Of a stretch of 64,000 nucleotides of DNA, positions 22,007-32,469 are shown piece after piece (position 1 is the first letter of the stretch; each line of letters starts with the position of its first letter). This DNA comes from Tolypocladium sp. Sup5 PDA-1 (Eukaryota > Ascomycota > Sordariomycetes > Hypocreales > Ophiocordycipitaceae): positions 310,001 through 374,000 of the forward strand of contig JPHH03000020.1 of NCBI GenBank assembly GCA_000750105.3. Reading direction: 5' to 3'. Under the pieces are notes generated by a model that was not told the DNA's origin, made no database searches, and saw nothing but the letters and a program-made list of their open reading frames with translations. The translations under genes and the position numbers were made by a program.

Positions 22007-23640
22007 GTATCCTCGAGCTCTTCCTCAAGCGTCCTGCCGCGCGGGTTTAGGCGCTGCATCGGCACCCCTTGCGTGCCGTCGGCGTACAGGCTCGGATCTC
22101 TGCCAAGGATCCGGTCTGCTTTGCTCGGCGTCCTCCTGCCGGTATTGTTTGCGGCCCCCGGCGGTGCTTGGAGGTTTTCGTTCCTCCACGGCCCGTTATT
22201 TCCAGCCGGGGCGTACGGCCCGTCGCCTCCGGCGCCCCAGCCCGCACTAATCTCCCTCGCTCGCTGCTGTTCTCGCTCCCGTCTCAGCTGCTCGTGCGCT
22301 TCCACCCACTTGGGGCTCGCCTCCCATGACCATCCATCGCCGGTAGTGTTACATATCGGGAGGAACCACAGCATGGGGGACGGCCCCAGGAGGTGGTATA
22401 GGTTGCGCTTCCAGCCGAGGTCGAAGGCGTTGGGAAGCTTCTCCGAGTCCTGTTCGTCGAGGTACTCCTCGTAGCGTATGCGGCTCTGCTCGCGCTCCCT
22501 CTCGTCGTACGACAGCTGAACTGGCCGTGACCCATCCAGACCTAGAGGCCGAGGCATCTCCTGGGTCGTGCGTCGCTCTTCGCCCTCCTCGGGCCGTGTG
22601 ATGCCGGGCAGAGCGTTGGTGTGAAAGTCCACAAACTGCTGGGCAGCCTGCGGGATCCTGTTGGCTGGGTTGTGCGCCTGGTTGTAGGTTTTCCTCAGCG
22701 GCGACAGGTATCTCGTCTTTTCCAGGCACTCGATGGTCGTCTGGCCTCGGCTCGCGAGCAAAATGTGCCAGGCCGTAAACGCGCCAACGACAATCCCGAT
22801 GATGCCGCTCATGACGCTCAGTATGATAAAGTTGACGGGCATGAGGGCGTCCACGTAGCGCGTCGACTCCTCCACCACCTCGCCCCAGACCCAGCTCCCG
22901 CTGATGGCGAAGGCGTAGAAGCTGAAAACGGTGGTGTATACCAGGAACAGCAGGAAGGCCTTGTGGTTGCGCAGGCCGATGCACGTCGCGAGCCAGGGGC
23001 AGTGGTGGTCCATCTTGAGAACGCAGCGCCGGCAGGTCGAGCAGTGGTGCGCGCGGTCGGGCTTGCGGGCCTGGCACTTCTTGCAGAAGCGGAACTCGCC
23101 GTTGCTCTTGACGGTAAAGGACGTGGCGGGCGGGTGGGCTTGCGACGTCGTGGGGAGGAGGCCGTAGCCGTCTTCGTTGGTCGTCGAGCCGGGATTCGTG
23201 AAGACGGCCGTGGTGTAGGACCAGTTGAGCAGGACGTAGAGGAGGATGCCAACGATGGAAGACGTCGTGCCTGTGGTCAGGTTGAGCCATGTCAGCTTTC
23301 TTCTCTTCTAGATGTCCAGCCGCCGGATGCTCGGAGACGGGTCCATACCTATCCAGCTACTCCCAGGGGTCACCGTGCCAATTGCGACGACCACCCAAAC
23401 CGCCCACGTCGTCAGCCCGTAGACGAATACCAGGGGCAGGTACGTCGCAAACGTGCAGCACGCGCGCTCCATCTTACGCGCACAGCGCCGGGCCATGGCG
23501 ATGCCCCGGCTCCGACCAGGCCGATCGTCGTGCTCGTCGTCGTCCAATGCGCCGGTCTGCTCGCTTCCGTGTCTCGCTGCTGGTGTTTCCTGCTGGTCCA
23601 GGCTGTTCATTCCATCACCCAGCAGGTGCAACTGTCGCAT
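21772..23640 (-). CDS. pfa3: DHHC palmitoyltransferase, Pfa3 type
   Basis: Two exons, 23640-23349 and 23270-21772, with a 78-bp intron; the join gives SSWIGTTSSIVGILLYVLLN. The enzyme attaches palmitate to cysteines of membrane proteins; yeast Pfa3 works at the vacuole on Vac8. The cysteine-rich domain reads FCKKCQARKPDRAHHCSTC and then DHHCPWLATCIGLRNHKAF, with the catalytic DHHC intact. Two predicted membrane helices precede it and two follow. The long C-terminal tail is disordered, with ten consecutive acidic residues encoded by a GTC/GAC array. In-frame start codons exist at 23640, 23610 and 23496; the last (MARRCARKMERACCTF) begins where I recall homologues beginning and gives 548 residues, the first gives 596. 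The gene lies tail to tail with plc1. Confidence 0.88.
21977..22006. repeat. (TCG)10 array coding for an acidic run in pfa3
   Basis: Ten TCG units on the plus strand encode the Asp run in the disordered tail of the palmitoyltransferase on the minus strand. Confidence 0.85.
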
Positions 23641-23997
23641 GGGCTGCTGGGCGCAATGTCGGCGTCGATTAGGTGTGTGGTGAGATCTGGTGATGGAGGC
23701 CGCGTTGGTCTCTCGATATGGGGGTGCATCTACGATGTGGCTTAGGTCATCAAGGGGTAGGGGTGATGACGGATGAGATCCGCCTCAGCTTCATCTGCCG
23801 CACCTCTTGCTAGGCTACCCTACACCACCACTCACAACAAACATTTTGCACCAAGAGGTAAGAGCATCAGGCAAAGGCAGTGCGCTGCCGGGTAACCTTT
23901 TATTCATCTGCTCTGTGCTGTGTGCTGGCCTAGACCCTGTCTTGCGAGACCGTCGGCGCGACGTGAGAACCTAGCATCGTTGCCCACTCGTCTCCTA
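23641..23997. other. short intergenic gap
   Basis: Separates the upstream end of pfa3 from the stop codon of the first small paralogue; both are on the minus strand. Nothing recognisable seen. Confidence 0.4.
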
Positions 23998-24338
23998 TCA
24001 ACTCCACAGCTTCGCAGCCAGTCTGCGCTGCGTCTCAACAAGAAGAAGCTCCAAAGCATCATGAGTCAAGTCGATAATGACATCGCCCGTGGCCATGACG
24101 CTAAAATACACCACCATGTTTGTTGTCCGCGGATGGAGAGTGGCACCCGGACCGACCACGGCCGCGTGGCATGAGAACTCATCGGTGCTCAGCGTCACAA
24201 CGGCTAGCTTGTCGTCATCAGGGTACAGAGCAGACAGGTTCTCTGCGACTATTTAGAAGACACCCGTGATAGCCCATGCGCCCACTGACCCTTGATCAAG
24301 GCCTGTATGGCCACGGCGAATTCGCTTTCGGTATGCAT
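23998..24338 (-). CDS. small protein of unknown function, paralogue 1 of 3
   Basis: Two exons, 24338-24290 and 24248-23998, give 99 residues. The intron is only 41 bp (GTCAGT...AATAG) and splits a codon after the first base (phase 1). The protein begins MHTESEFAVAIQALIK and continues VAENLSALYPDDDKLAVVTL, ending in an amphipathic helix LELLLVETQRRLAAKLWS. The pattern suggests helix, two or three strands, helix. I see no signal peptide, membrane segment or known motif. The neighbouring genes at 24592-24968 and 25674-26018 share the same layout: a 16-17 codon first exon, a phase-1 intron in the same place, and an LY(P/S) stretch just after it. The shared splice position is the main reason to believe the model. 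Function unknown. Confidence 0.6.
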
Positions 24339-24591
24339 TGCTGATGTAGCTCGTTTGCTCGCGTTGGCGTAAGGCATCCTCTACGAAACACAGGAAAACG
24401 AGGACATGAAAAAGGATCGTGAGATGTTGCCTCGCGGGGTTTTATAAACAAGAACCTCATGTCGCTATGTGAATCACCTCTACCGCAAGAACACTGAATC
24501 TCGCGGCCAGATCTACCACTAAACTGCTTTTTACAGAGCATTGTTCCTCGCTGAAGTGAACAAGGACAAGGCGCTCTCATAAATTCCCTCA

Positions 24592-24968
24592 CTAATTCTG
24601 CCCGCTGCCAATTAACGCCTTACTTAGCATCTCCTGAATCATATTGCAAAGTCCTTGCAGCGCTTTGTAGATGTCATTACTAGGAACCGCGGACATTTGC
24701 TCGCAAGAGTCGGTAACTGGGCCACCCCTGATCAAGGCAAAACCAAGCGCATCGACGATGGTAGCGTTCCAGTAGACGATGCCATGTTTAGTACTGCGAT
24801 AGGTTACGACGCGTACTTCGCCGTTCCCGAACCAGGAGTACAAGGAGCGAGCATGTGCTGGGATCGGTCAGCTGTGGTTCGGTACATGTTGGGCAGCGGG
24901 GCACACGTCAACGCACCTTCAGTCAGGGCCCGGAGGGCTTCGACTTCTTGATACGTGACTTGAGACAT
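24592..24968 (-). CDS. small protein of unknown function, paralogue 2 of 3
   Basis: Two exons, 24968-24917 and 24857-24592, with a 59-bp intron in phase 1, give 105 residues. It begins MSQVTYQEVEALRALTE and continues AHARSLYSWFGNGEVRVVTY, ending with a helix (YKALQGLCNMIQEMLSKAL). The match to paralogue 1 is low in identity but consistent along the length: a similar first exon ending in an ALIK/ALTE-type helix, the intron in the same codon position, a (V/A)VT strand, a hydrophobic strand, and a C-terminal amphipathic helix. No signal peptide, membrane segment or catalytic motif is visible. It lies 253 bp upstream of paralogue 1 on the same strand. The function cannot be told from sequence. 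Confidence 0.62.
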
Positions 24969-25673
24969 TGAGCCGAGTCTTGCTTGTGATCTGGAGGGTG
25001 CCGAGGAGTGAAAGAAAACAAGCGGAAGTTGATCGCTATTTGCCTGGGGTGACTGTGCGCCCAGGCGTAAACTTGATGACACCCAGCTGTAAGTCCTGTG
25101 CAGTTTGAGGAAGGACCGAAGACGGGACAGACCGGAGATGGACTTGATTGCCTCACTGAAATGATGATGTAGGAGGCAGAAGATCATGAAGAGGGCTACC
25201 GAAGCAACTCGAACTTAAGTACCCGAGACGGTGGAGTGAATCTCACCCGAGACGGTGCAGTGAATTACTCGGCGGGGCGATGGTGACTGCGGCGACGAGC
25301 TGCACGCACAAGACAACGAGTGCTAGAATGTTCTACAGATGCTGCTTTGAAACCATTTCCGGCTTGGAATGGTGACAAGACACCTTGATGAGCTGCAAAC
25401 GTTGAAACAGTAAGAACAGACACAGGAAGCCACTTCGAAGTAAATGTTAAAACACAAGGGGGTGGAACACTGGTTCGACACGAAGACCTCGGCCCCAGAG
25501 CGTAAATGGCGTCCCTAAATCTGTCCACTAAATAGAAATTAAAATGCTTTTACGACAAAGAGCCAAGTTGTTAAGAATCACGCAGAGTGCTCTCGGCTCT
25601 GTCTCACAGCCTTTAAAAGCAAGCTACTCTAGGCCTACACCCAACGTACAAAGATCGTGGTAGATTCTCCCCG
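24969..25673. other. intergenic between small paralogues 2 and 3
   Basis: Contains a near-exact repeat of ACCCGAGACGGTG(G/C)AGTGAAT at about 25219-25265 (two copies). A minus-strand open frame at 25265-25528 lacks an ATG and is not supported. Confidence 0.4.
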
Positions 25674-26018
25674 CTACAGTCCAGCACCACTGATGGTTCC
25701 AAGACCCTCGCTGATATGCAGTTTCATCCGAGTCTGCTCAAGAAGCTTTCTCAAGGCAAAGTCAGGTGACCCATTGGCTTCGGTCGCCAATGGACGCAAG
25801 CAATAGTCGGTCGTTGACATTGGCAAACAGTGTTGTAGACAACTCCTACACTGTCTATTGTGGCTATGGCCGTGACGTCCTGGCCTGGATACAAGACGGC
25901 GATGTTTGCTATGGGCCTCTCCTTAGTGCGGTGTGAACGCATTGGCCCGTATCAAAATAGACGAACCTTGGATTAAGGCCTGAAGAGGCACACCCGCAAA
26001 GATGGAAATGTAGGCCAT
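25674..26018 (-). pseudogene. third member of the small paralogue family, apparently broken
   Basis: First exon 26018-25968 plus one base reads MAYISIFAGVPLQALIQ; a 58-bp phase-1 intron (25909-25966) then leads to ANIAVLYPGQDVTAIATIDS. Both halves match paralogue 1 (QALIK, then NLSALYPDDD), with the intron in the same codon position. Beyond GVVYNTVC the frame runs into a stop at about 25770, while a shifted frame carries the expected C-terminal part (TDYCLRPLATEANGSPDFAL, then RKLLEQTRMKL) and ends at 25674. About 17 residues of the middle are missing relative to paralogue 2. A second, 41-bp intron could restore the frame, so it may be a functional variant, but a frameshifted relic is the simpler reading. 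Confidence 0.4.
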
Positions 26019-26335
26019 CTAAATGAACATGCCATATTGGGATGTTACATGGCACAAAGTCACTCGGTGACAATAGACCACGACTTGTTGCGCAACATTT
26101 TGACATTGATAGCCTAGTCTTCTCGTGTTTTCGACCAGCCATCGCCTGATGTTCCCAACCATGTCCGTTTCCTGCAATATGAATCGCCCAAATCGCTTCA
26201 GAGAGCCAAGTAGTTTCTGCCAGTGTCATCTCCTCCAGTGTCATCTCCTCCAGTGTTGTCTCCTCCAGTGTCGTCTCCTCCAATCCAGTCATCGCAACGG
26301 ACCACGTCCTTCACGTTCGCCATATCCATCACACC
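26019..26335. other. 3' flank of the zinc-finger gene with minisatellite
   Basis: Lies between the first codon of small paralogue 3 and the stop codon of the zinc-finger gene, all on the minus strand. It holds the 15-bp minisatellite. Confidence 0.4.
26221..26280. repeat. 15-bp minisatellite, four copies
   Basis: Four tandem copies of CAGTGTCATCTCCTC with single-base variants (GTTGTC and GTCGTC in copies three and four). A minus-strand open frame through it would encode LEE(T/M)T repeats but has no other support. Confidence 0.85.
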
Positions 26336-28178
26336 TCACCACCAACCCGCCACTCCCGGGACCTGATGCTTAGCCTCCATACGGGGCTCCTTCCGGCGAT
26401 CGCCATACTCCTCCAGCGCGCTCTTAGGCGTCTCGTATTTCGGTGTGCCATCTTGGTGGCGGAGCATGCTGACATTGACGATACCCCCCGTCAGCTGATC
26501 CAAGAAGATACCGACGCCGTGGCCTTCGCGCATGTGGCACCTCGAGGTGCTCGACTCCACGTGGGAGGTGATGGCCTCCAGGGACTTGAAGCGTCTGCTG
26601 CAGGCGGGGCACCTATACGTAGTTTCGCCGTGGGCGGACGACCGGAGGTGGCCGATGAACTTGCCTGCCGTCTTGCATGTTTTGCTGTGGGGTGTCAGTT
26701 ATGCATGCTACATCAGTGTGGCTGCATGGGATTTGACTTACTTGCAAAATGGGTGAGGACAAGAGTAGAACAGGCCGTAGGGGTTGAGGTAGTTTGAGGC
26801 CTTGAAGGAGGGATGGTCTGGGTGGTGGATTGGGTCGATGGGGTCAAGTGCCGCGGGCTCGTGTGGCCTGGCCGCCAGCTCCTCGGCAGTTGGCCAATGT
26901 GAAGCAGAGAAATCATCGGAAAGGTCCCCGTTGATGCTCCCAACGCCCACGCTCTCGTTGTCGTTGTCCGGTAGGGTTGTTGCAGTATCGCTGACTGCTG
27001 GAGACGGGAATCTCTTGATGCTCCAGTCTGTTACCCCCTTGCTCCCTGGAAGCTTCGAAGTAGTGGCGTGGCCTTCTGGAAAGGTGTCCTTGTTGATGGT
27101 CCAGTCGGTGACGCCATCGCTTCCTGGGAACTTCGCGGTGGATTTGACAACCTCTGGAGCAACGTCCTCCTTGGTGCCGCAGTGGGTGACACACTCACTT
27201 CGTGGAAGCTTTGTTGTAGCCTTGTTGACTTCCGGAGCAAGGAAGTTCTTGATGCTCCAATCCGTCACGCGCTGATATCCAGGAAGCGCCGTTTCAGTGT
27301 TGCCATCTTGTGGAGAGGTGTCCCGTTTGATGCACCAGTCGGTCACACCCTCGCTGCCCGCGAGCCTCGAGGTGACATTGCGTGGGGGTGTGCCCCTGTT
27401 GAGGGCCAAGTCGGTGAAGCCCTCATTGCTGGGCAACTCTGGGGAACCATCGCTGCCTGCCGTGGATGCGCCCTTGTTCGAGATCCAGTCGGCGAGGTTC
27501 ACGCGGTGCAGTAGCTTTTCCGAGCCAGTGCTGCTTCCTGGAGACTGGCCCCTCTTCACAGTCCAGTCTGTGACACCCTCGGTGCCTGGAAGCTTCGCGT
27601 GGCAGCTGGCCACTGACTCTCCAGAAAGGTCGTCCCAAGTCCTGGTGTGAGCAGCAGCACCAACCCGGGCGGCTGTCTCAGCCCACCAATCTGAGCTAGG
27701 TGTCTCAATGGGGCCGAAGTATTTGGAGTAGTTGCCCCGGACTGGCTCCTTTGTAATGGCCTCGAGCTTTCGGGCAAACTCGGTCTTCTGGTCCCGCCGC
27801 TCTTCGATATCCCACGCGTCGATACGTGGGCACTCGCCTCGTTCGATGTGGGCCATGAGCCGTGCAATCCGCACAAATGGACCATGACCACAGCCGGGGC
27901 AGTGCAATTTTTGGTCCTCAGGGTGAGTCTGCCTGCATGTTAGCCGATGGGGGCTCACAAAGGAAAGGAGGAGGAGACGGGTGTTGTTGTGGATGACTCA
28001 CCTGTTGGATGTGGCGGATCTCTCCCATCTCGGTTTTGAAGTTCATGCCGCAGTGCTTGCAGCTGATGTGCTTGTCGGCTCCATTCTTACGCATCTCCTT
28101 CTTGTGGTCCCAGAGCGCGTTCCAGGTTGGGAACACCAGGTTGCAGGGCTTGCAAGGCCAGGGGCCGTCGGAAGGCAT
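26336..28178 (-). CDS. C2H2-type zinc-finger protein with a central repeated region
   Basis: Three exons, 28178-28002, 27928-26742 and 26684-26336, with introns of 73 and 57 bp, give 570 residues. The N-terminal 100 residues hold three finger-like units (WPCKPCNLVFPTWNALWDHK, CKHCGMNF...H, CPGCGHGPFVRIARLMAHIE). Two more sit at the C-terminus (CPHPFCNKTCKTAGKFIGHL and YRCPACSRRFKSLEAITSHV). Between them, about residues 180-380, a unit of roughly 26-28 residues with core GVTDWTIKR is repeated seven to eight times. The protein is probably nuclear and may bind DNA or RNA; this finger arrangement is common in fungal proteins of unknown function. No link to the NRPS-PKS gene 21 kb away is evident. 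The models across both introns restore finger residues, which supports them. Confidence 0.8.
26992..27592 (-). repeat. degenerate coding repeat, core GVTDW(T/S)IKR, about 7-8 units
   Basis: Units of about 78-84 bp in the second exon of the zinc-finger gene. Cores read EGVTDWTVKR, EGFTDLALNR, EGVTDWCIKR, QRVTDWSIKN, ECVTHCGTKE, DGVTDWTINK and KGVTDWSIKR, each preceded by (L/F)P(G/S). A further weaker unit (RVNLADWISNKG) lies near the start. Confidence 0.85.
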
Positions 28179-28716
28179 CGTGACGTGGCAACGCGACGTG
28201 TTGTTGATGTTGGAAATTTGAAATTTGAAATGTGTTTGGAGTTTGCAAAGTACAAGGCGGTAAAAGAAGAGAGTCGGGAACGAGTTGGGAGATGACCGTT
28301 CAGTGGAAGGTGCGAGTTGGAGCACGCGTTGTTTTTGACGTATGTGGTTGAAGATGTGGTGGAGGAGACAGCGTAGATGAAAAGGAAAGGAAGGGGGGCC
28401 AGAAGACGGGGGAGCCTGGGGTGCCTTATAGGCAGAAGACGGGCAGGTTGATTGCGCAAAGTGCCTGGTAGGGCAGGGAAAAGTCTACTATGCACGAAAG
28501 GTGCGTGGGTGGAGAGTCGTGAAGCGTGTAAACTGTGCTGGAACATCACAGAGAGCGCGCGAGGTGACGCGTGGGAGCGCCACCGCCTTGTGTGCACCTT
28601 GAAGGTGTATTTGCTAAGCTACCAAGCACACCCGGGCTGTACGCCCGAAGTTTGCGTGTTAGAATTCAGGCGCAGAGCCTACATGATGAGGACACCTCGC
28701 AGCACCCCCCCAACTT
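28179..28716. other. promoter and leader of the zinc-finger gene
   Basis: Lies between the zinc-finger start codon and the TFIIIC stop codon, both genes on the minus strand. No separate gene is supported. Confidence 0.4.
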
Positions 28717-30767
28717 CTAATCCAGCTCTGGATAGATCGCGCCGCCCATGGCAGTGGCATCGTCCTCTTCCCCATAACTGCGGTGGGCGTCATCATCTCC
28801 GGGCTCGTGAGGACGACCGTAGGCTTCATGGCCCGGGTATGCTTCCTCGCCCTCGTCGTCGTCGTCGTCAGCACCACTGCCCGAGTCCATATCCTCGTCC
28901 TCGGATCCCATCCTCCCTTCCTCGGCTGCTGCGTCATCCTGGGTATACACTGAAGGAGGCTGCTCTGAGATAGCACTCAGGCTCTTCCCAGGGTCCCGTA
29001 CCCGCACGTTGTACCCTGAGCTCTTCTTCTTGGGTGGCTCCCGACCGCGTAGCACTATAAGCTCCTCGTTGGTGAGGTGAAGATTTGGCAGTGGCAGATG
29101 GAATGTGGATGACGCGGGCTTAGTCGGCGTCTGATCACCGCAATCTAGAGTTTGCGCAAAGTCTGTTCGTGTGAGATGTCGACCAAACTGAATGGCAACC
29201 AGTTTCGTCTTCATGATGGCCTTGACTTTGGCCCACAGCCCGCCGTGATACCACCCGCTGTTGGCATCCCAAGTGGGACGCACTGCTGCCTTGTCCAGGA
29301 GCTCCCTGAGGAGTGGGTCTGTAATGTCGCATACCTGCCAGACCTTGCCGTCTGTGTGATACGACTCTCCGTCGAATGTGTGGCTCTGAGACTTGCCCAC
29401 CGCATAGTCTTTGTTGAGGCTAGCCTGCGACCTGCGGAGCGACGCCCAGGTTTGTTCTTGGTGGGCGATCTTTCTCTTGGACAACTTGAACATGAGGGTC
29501 TGGTAGATGCGGTATTTGGGATCTGTCCTGGGGTCGAGTCCGTAGGGAACGACGCCGTCCCTCCATGGACCACCCTTGAACTGGTATGCCGTATAGTTGA
29601 GATATCTTTTCAGTTCGTTCCAGTTTCGGAGCTTCCCGCCCAAGTGGTTGAGAAGAGAACGGCGAGTCCAGACCGGGCGATCTTGGAATGCCTCTTCTAG
29701 CTCGGCTATGACTTCCATCGTCCTGGGATCCGTCACATCGGGGGGGAACTGAGGCCCTGCCGGGGCAGGATCCTCGGCGCCGATGAAGTAGCCAACCTGC
29801 TTGACTGCGGTGGTGTTGATGGTGTCGCCGTCTTCGGTCGTGCGTACGTAGGGATTTTGCGAATAGTTGTAATTGAATGGCAGGCTCATGTGGGTGAAGA
29901 GAGGCGGTGGAATAATATCCACATTGGGGCCAAGATCCGTGCCAGGTATGAACTTGAAGGTCTTCATATGCTGGACTGAGGTAGACGGTTAGCGGGACCA
30001 ACATACGACTCGGGTGGTTAGACAAGGCCGGCCACGTACCATCTCCAGGGAGGACTTGATGCGTGTATCTCTGTGCAAACGACGACTTGGACATGTCCCA
30101 ATAAAAGTCGGCCAAGCCCCTGAAGCGGTGCGTGTGCTTGATGGTGCCAACGGCTTCGACCTGATACTTGTCGACATTGTCGGCCAACTTCCGCCGAAGA
30201 ACCTTTGGGTCGTCGAGCCGTGCGATGGAACAGACGTTGCCTCCTGATGGCGAATGCGAAGAAGACGAAGTAAAGGCAGTGGCGTCTGCCTCTCTGATCT
30301 CAATGTCGCCCCGCCAAGGACCATCGGTCCCTCGCTTTCGTTTGCGCCCTGTTCGCTTGGGAACGGTGACTTTGAGCACAACATTGTGCGACTTCGCATT
30401 GTGGGACATGATGGGCGGGCAAAAGGGGCTCTCAGGGTTCAGATAGAATGGCAATGAGCTCCTCGTGGGATCCAGGGCCTGGCGAGAGCTGATTGTCAGA
30501 ATCATGCGAGGGAGGCAAAGCGAGACGACGGCTGGCAATACTCACATGGGCCAACGAAGGGGCTCGGCCAAATGCCTTGACGGCTCGGTCAATGCTTTCC
30601 ACCACTGCGGGGATCTCGACTGCGGTAAGGTATCGCGATGGTATTGGATATCGCGGGGCTGCGTCTTCAGGAGCATCATCCTCAGTAATTTCGGGCGCCG
30701 GCTGGCCGACAGCTTCGTCCGAACTGCCGATTAAGACAACATCATCATCTTCGAATGGCGAGCTCAT
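28717..30767 (-). CDS. tfc1: transcription factor TFIIIC subunit tau95 (Tfc1/Sfc1)
   Basis: Three exons, 30767-30546, 30478-30040 and 29975-28717, with introns of 67 and 64 bp, give 639 residues. The protein is the tau95 subunit of TFIIIC, which recognises the A-box of tRNA genes and recruits TFIIIB and RNA polymerase III. Visible signs are the N-terminal dimerisation-type region (YLTAVEIPAVVESIDRAVKA, RKLADNVDKYQVEAVGTIKH), FRGLADFYWDMSKSSFAQRY, the central winged-helix-like region (RPVWTRRSLLNHLG, KRYLNYTAYQFKGGPWRDGV, GLDPRTDPKYRIYQTLMFKL) and a very acidic C-terminal tail (after about residue 580), all features of the family. Both introns preserve the frame exactly. It is divergent from the PP2A B56 gene. 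Confidence 0.92.
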
Positions 30768-32469
30768 TGTCGCTGGCGTTTGCCGGCTCGTCTAGACACG
30801 AGAACCGCAAGTTTCCGTCAACATGGAACGCAGAATGGCTTGTCATGTGCGAGTCAGGTTGCTTGTCGTCATAACGTGCTTGGCTCTGCTGTATTTTGGC
30901 TACGGAAATGTAGTCATGCGAGATGAGAGCAGGGAGAGATGCTCGTTTGCACCTAGATCCCTGGTGATCGTTAGCTGCTTATTCCGATATGCTGGTTTCA
31001 TATTCAAGAACAAACCATACTCGAGATGATGTGGTGAACGATGGCGTTGCATTCAATGCCGATGTGGGAGCACAAGGTGCGTGTACACACTGTGCTTGCA
31101 TGAGGTCAGGCCTGTCGTAACTCATCGGCGTCACGGGGCCACTGGCGCCGATGCGGTGGAACAAGGAACACTATTGTTCCAGGTCCGACATGGGCTGGTC
31201 CGTGCGTCGCCCTCCCGTGACGACCGTCCATTCGTTGGGCGTGTTTATTGCCGGAGAGCTCCAACTCCCGCCAGCTGTATCAAGAGTTGCCACCAACAGC
31301 AACAGCGAGAAAGCGGATAAAATAACCTCAGTCTCGAGAGCCCGCCGGCAAGCATCTTCTGCTGCGGTCTGTGCTGTTCGTTTTCCCGTTGTCCCCTGTT
31401 CTCTTCGTTCCCGTCCACGGGCCTCTCCTTTCCCACCACGCATCACGACAAGCGGGGCAACCTTCAATTCCCGTCCCGTTCCTTGCTGGAGCTCCAGGGC
31501 TGTCAGGTGTTCCTTGTTATTGCCCAGCGCCTGGAGATAGCGGCCCAGTCCCCTGGCGTATTTTAGCGCCGTCGTGCAGCGCGCTCCAGGTAAGCACAGC
31601 GCCCTGGCCCCATTGTCGCTGCGCCATGGTCCCAGCATTCCACCACGCCTCCAGCGCCCGGCCAGCACCAGCACCGCACCTCTCACCCGACGTCTCCTCT
31701 CCCCGCGCCAGTCCTCCACCTGCCCACTCCCGCCCACTCATCATCCATCCGTCCAACCCTCCAATCTGCATCAGGCTGGCTCATTTCGGCGCCCAGCAAG
31801 CAGACAGAGACACTTCTCTCCGCCTCCATCTCCCCGACCTCAACCCGCCGCCTCGAGTTGTCCGTTCCGTCTCCCTCCTCCTTTCGGCGCGTTCAAGGCA
31901 TTCATCAGTCGAGCCCTCGGGCTGCCAGCCGTCCCCTTCGTGGACAACAACACGCAACAGCTAACAGCACCCCCCGAGCGCAGAGCGAGCGTGGCCAGTT
32001 GGTCGGTCGATTGACCCTTGCCGGAGCAGCACTGTGGGCTTGCCTTGTTGCAACAGCTCCCCGTGCGTGCGTGCCTGCGTGCGTGCAGCTGTCAAGCGAG
32101 TGATCGAGGCCTGGCCGTCGCATCACCTTGCGCCAGCTGCCATAACCTCGACCCCTGCCATCTCCTGCAGCCCACGTCCCTGGTCCGGATCCAACGATCT
32201 CCTATCCCTCCTCCACGACCTCTAGTCACGGCCGCCTCGCCCGCCTCGCACCCCGTCCACGCGTTTTCGCGATCCGAAGCCGCCGTGGGGTAGACTATCG
32301 AGTCGAGTCGAGTCGCTGCGTCAAATCACCGCCGCCTCTCCAGCGCCAGCCCTCGCACTTGACGTCGTTGCCCAGCTACCCCACCGCACCTGCAGAGTCG
32401 GCATCTCGACGCAAGCCTACCTAGTTGGCGGAGGTGATCCAGATCGTACCAATGTTACCGTCGGGCACG
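30768..32469. other. divergent promoter region, TFIIIC and PP2A B56
   Basis: The 1.7 kb between two divergent start codons. The right half (31300-32450) is C/T-rich like a long leader and has a CGTGCGTGCCTGCGTGCGTG run at about 32063-32087. Open frames here lack domains and are not supported. Confidence 0.45.

Noticed and set aside
22621..23745. 374-codon plus-strand open frame
   Set aside because: It is antisense to the palmitoyltransferase and shows no domain.
25265..25528. possible fourth member of the small paralogue family
   Set aside because: No ATG, no intron at the shared position, and the resemblance is limited to a few residues.
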